From NCBI GenBank assembly GCA_002348345.1, contig DEAY01000270.1, positions 1 to 6,525 of the forward strand: DNA of 6,525 nucleotides. Reading direction: 5' to 3'. The position numbers were made by a program, and so were the translations under genes. Under the pieces are notes generated by a model, which worked only from the letters and a program-made list of their open reading frames with translations, searched no databases and was not told the origin of the DNA. Of this stretch, positions 6,157-6,525 are shown one piece after another; positions within the stretch are counted from its first letter, which is position 1; every line of letters begins with the position of its first letter. This DNA is from Verrucomicrobia bacterium UBA2970 (GTDB taxonomy: Bacteria > Verrucomicrobiota > Verrucomicrobiia > Limisphaerales > AAA164-E04).

Positions 6157-6525
6157 TCACCGGGAACGCGATGGCGCCTCGTCGACGACGAGGAATGCCT
6201 TCGCCGTTGGAGCGTCGGCATCCCGCCAACCGTAGAAAAGCAACATGCCCCTGACTTCCGTCCCGTCCGGATGAAGCACCGGTTGAACATTGTTGAACCG
6301 CCACCCCGCAAAGCGTTCTCCATCCGGTGACAAGGTTCGCCGCTTGCTCCAGCTCCGCCCCCGATCCCGGGACACCCACTCTTCAATGCGCCCTCCGCCA
6401 TGGCGATCCATGTAGCCCCCGTTGAGGTAGTGCTCACCCGCCACCACAAACGCATGAAGGCTGCCATCGTCGTCGTGGCGCAAATGCCCGCTATTCCACT
6501 GGTGGCTCGACCGGCAAATAGGCGT
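6157..6525 (-). CDS. BNR/Asp-box repeat (sialidase-fold) protein, C-terminal part only
   Basis: The reading frame is open from the right edge of the window to the TGA at 6157-6159. Only the last 122 residues are seen, and the gene starts outside. A perfect Asp-box, S-x-D-x-G-x-S-W (SRDRGRSW, residues 52-59 of the fragment), marks a beta-propeller blade. Flanking segments 'NSGHLRHDDDGSLHAFVVAG', 'YLNGGYMDRHGGGRIEEW' and 'NNVQPVLHPDGTEVRGMLLFYGW' fit the BNR-repeat, glycosidase-like proteins common in Verrucomicrobia and Planctomycetes. Propellers of this kind bind or cleave glycans, but the catalytic residues of a true sialidase would lie outside the window, so activity cannot be judged. An internal TTG at 6483 is not the start, because conserved-looking sequence continues upstream of it. 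It lies upstream of the SGNH hydrolase on the same strand, separated by 167 bases. Confidence 0.8.
   Translation of the reverse strand, partial: TPICRSSHQWNSGHLRHDDDGSLHAFVVAGEHYLNGGYMDRHGGGRIEEWVSRDRGRSWSKRRTLSPDGERFAGWRFNNVQPVLHPDGTEVRGMLLFYGWRDADAPTAKAFLVVDEAPSRSR

Overview
The window suggests a Verrucomicrobiota genome (a Planctomycetota relative is the main alternative). It is GC-rich and carries an adjacent pair of secreted DUF1552 and DUF1592 proteins. It also has a pseudopilin with the 'LLPALSKAKERA' continuation after its transmembrane helix, which is typical of Verrucomicrobia and Lentisphaerae. No organism-level marker such as rRNA is present, so this placement rests on family distribution that I recall and not on a search.

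All five supported protein genes lie on the minus strand, so transcription runs from the right edge to the left. In transcription order they are: (1) the C-terminal end of a BNR/Asp-box (sialidase-fold) protein, 6157-6525, cut by the window edge; (2) a secreted SGNH/GDSL hydrolase with an extra beta-rich C-terminal domain, 4931-5989; (3) an orphan type II/IV pseudopilin with an H-X9-DG-like C-terminus, about 4025-4717; (4) a Tat-exported DUF1552 protein, 2627-3886; (5) a Sec-exported two-haem DUF1592-type cytochrome, 39-2630.

Genes 4 and 5 form a clear operon: they overlap by 4 bases (TTGA), and gene 5 must start at a TTG codon. A plausible sigma70-type promoter lies just upstream of gene 4 and would give an almost leaderless transcript. 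Genes 1, 2 and 3 are separated by gaps of roughly 140-215 bases that hold inverted repeats but no further convincing genes, so they are probably separate transcription units.

Every product is predicted to act outside the cytoplasm. The BNR protein and the SGNH esterase are compatible with handling decorated carbohydrates. The DUF1552/DUF1592 pair is a recognised but functionally uncharacterised periplasmic module combining a phosphatase-superfamily-like fold with c-type haem domains. This pair is the best candidate for an incompletely described system here. I saw no tRNA, rRNA, CRISPR array, insertion sequence or defence gene.
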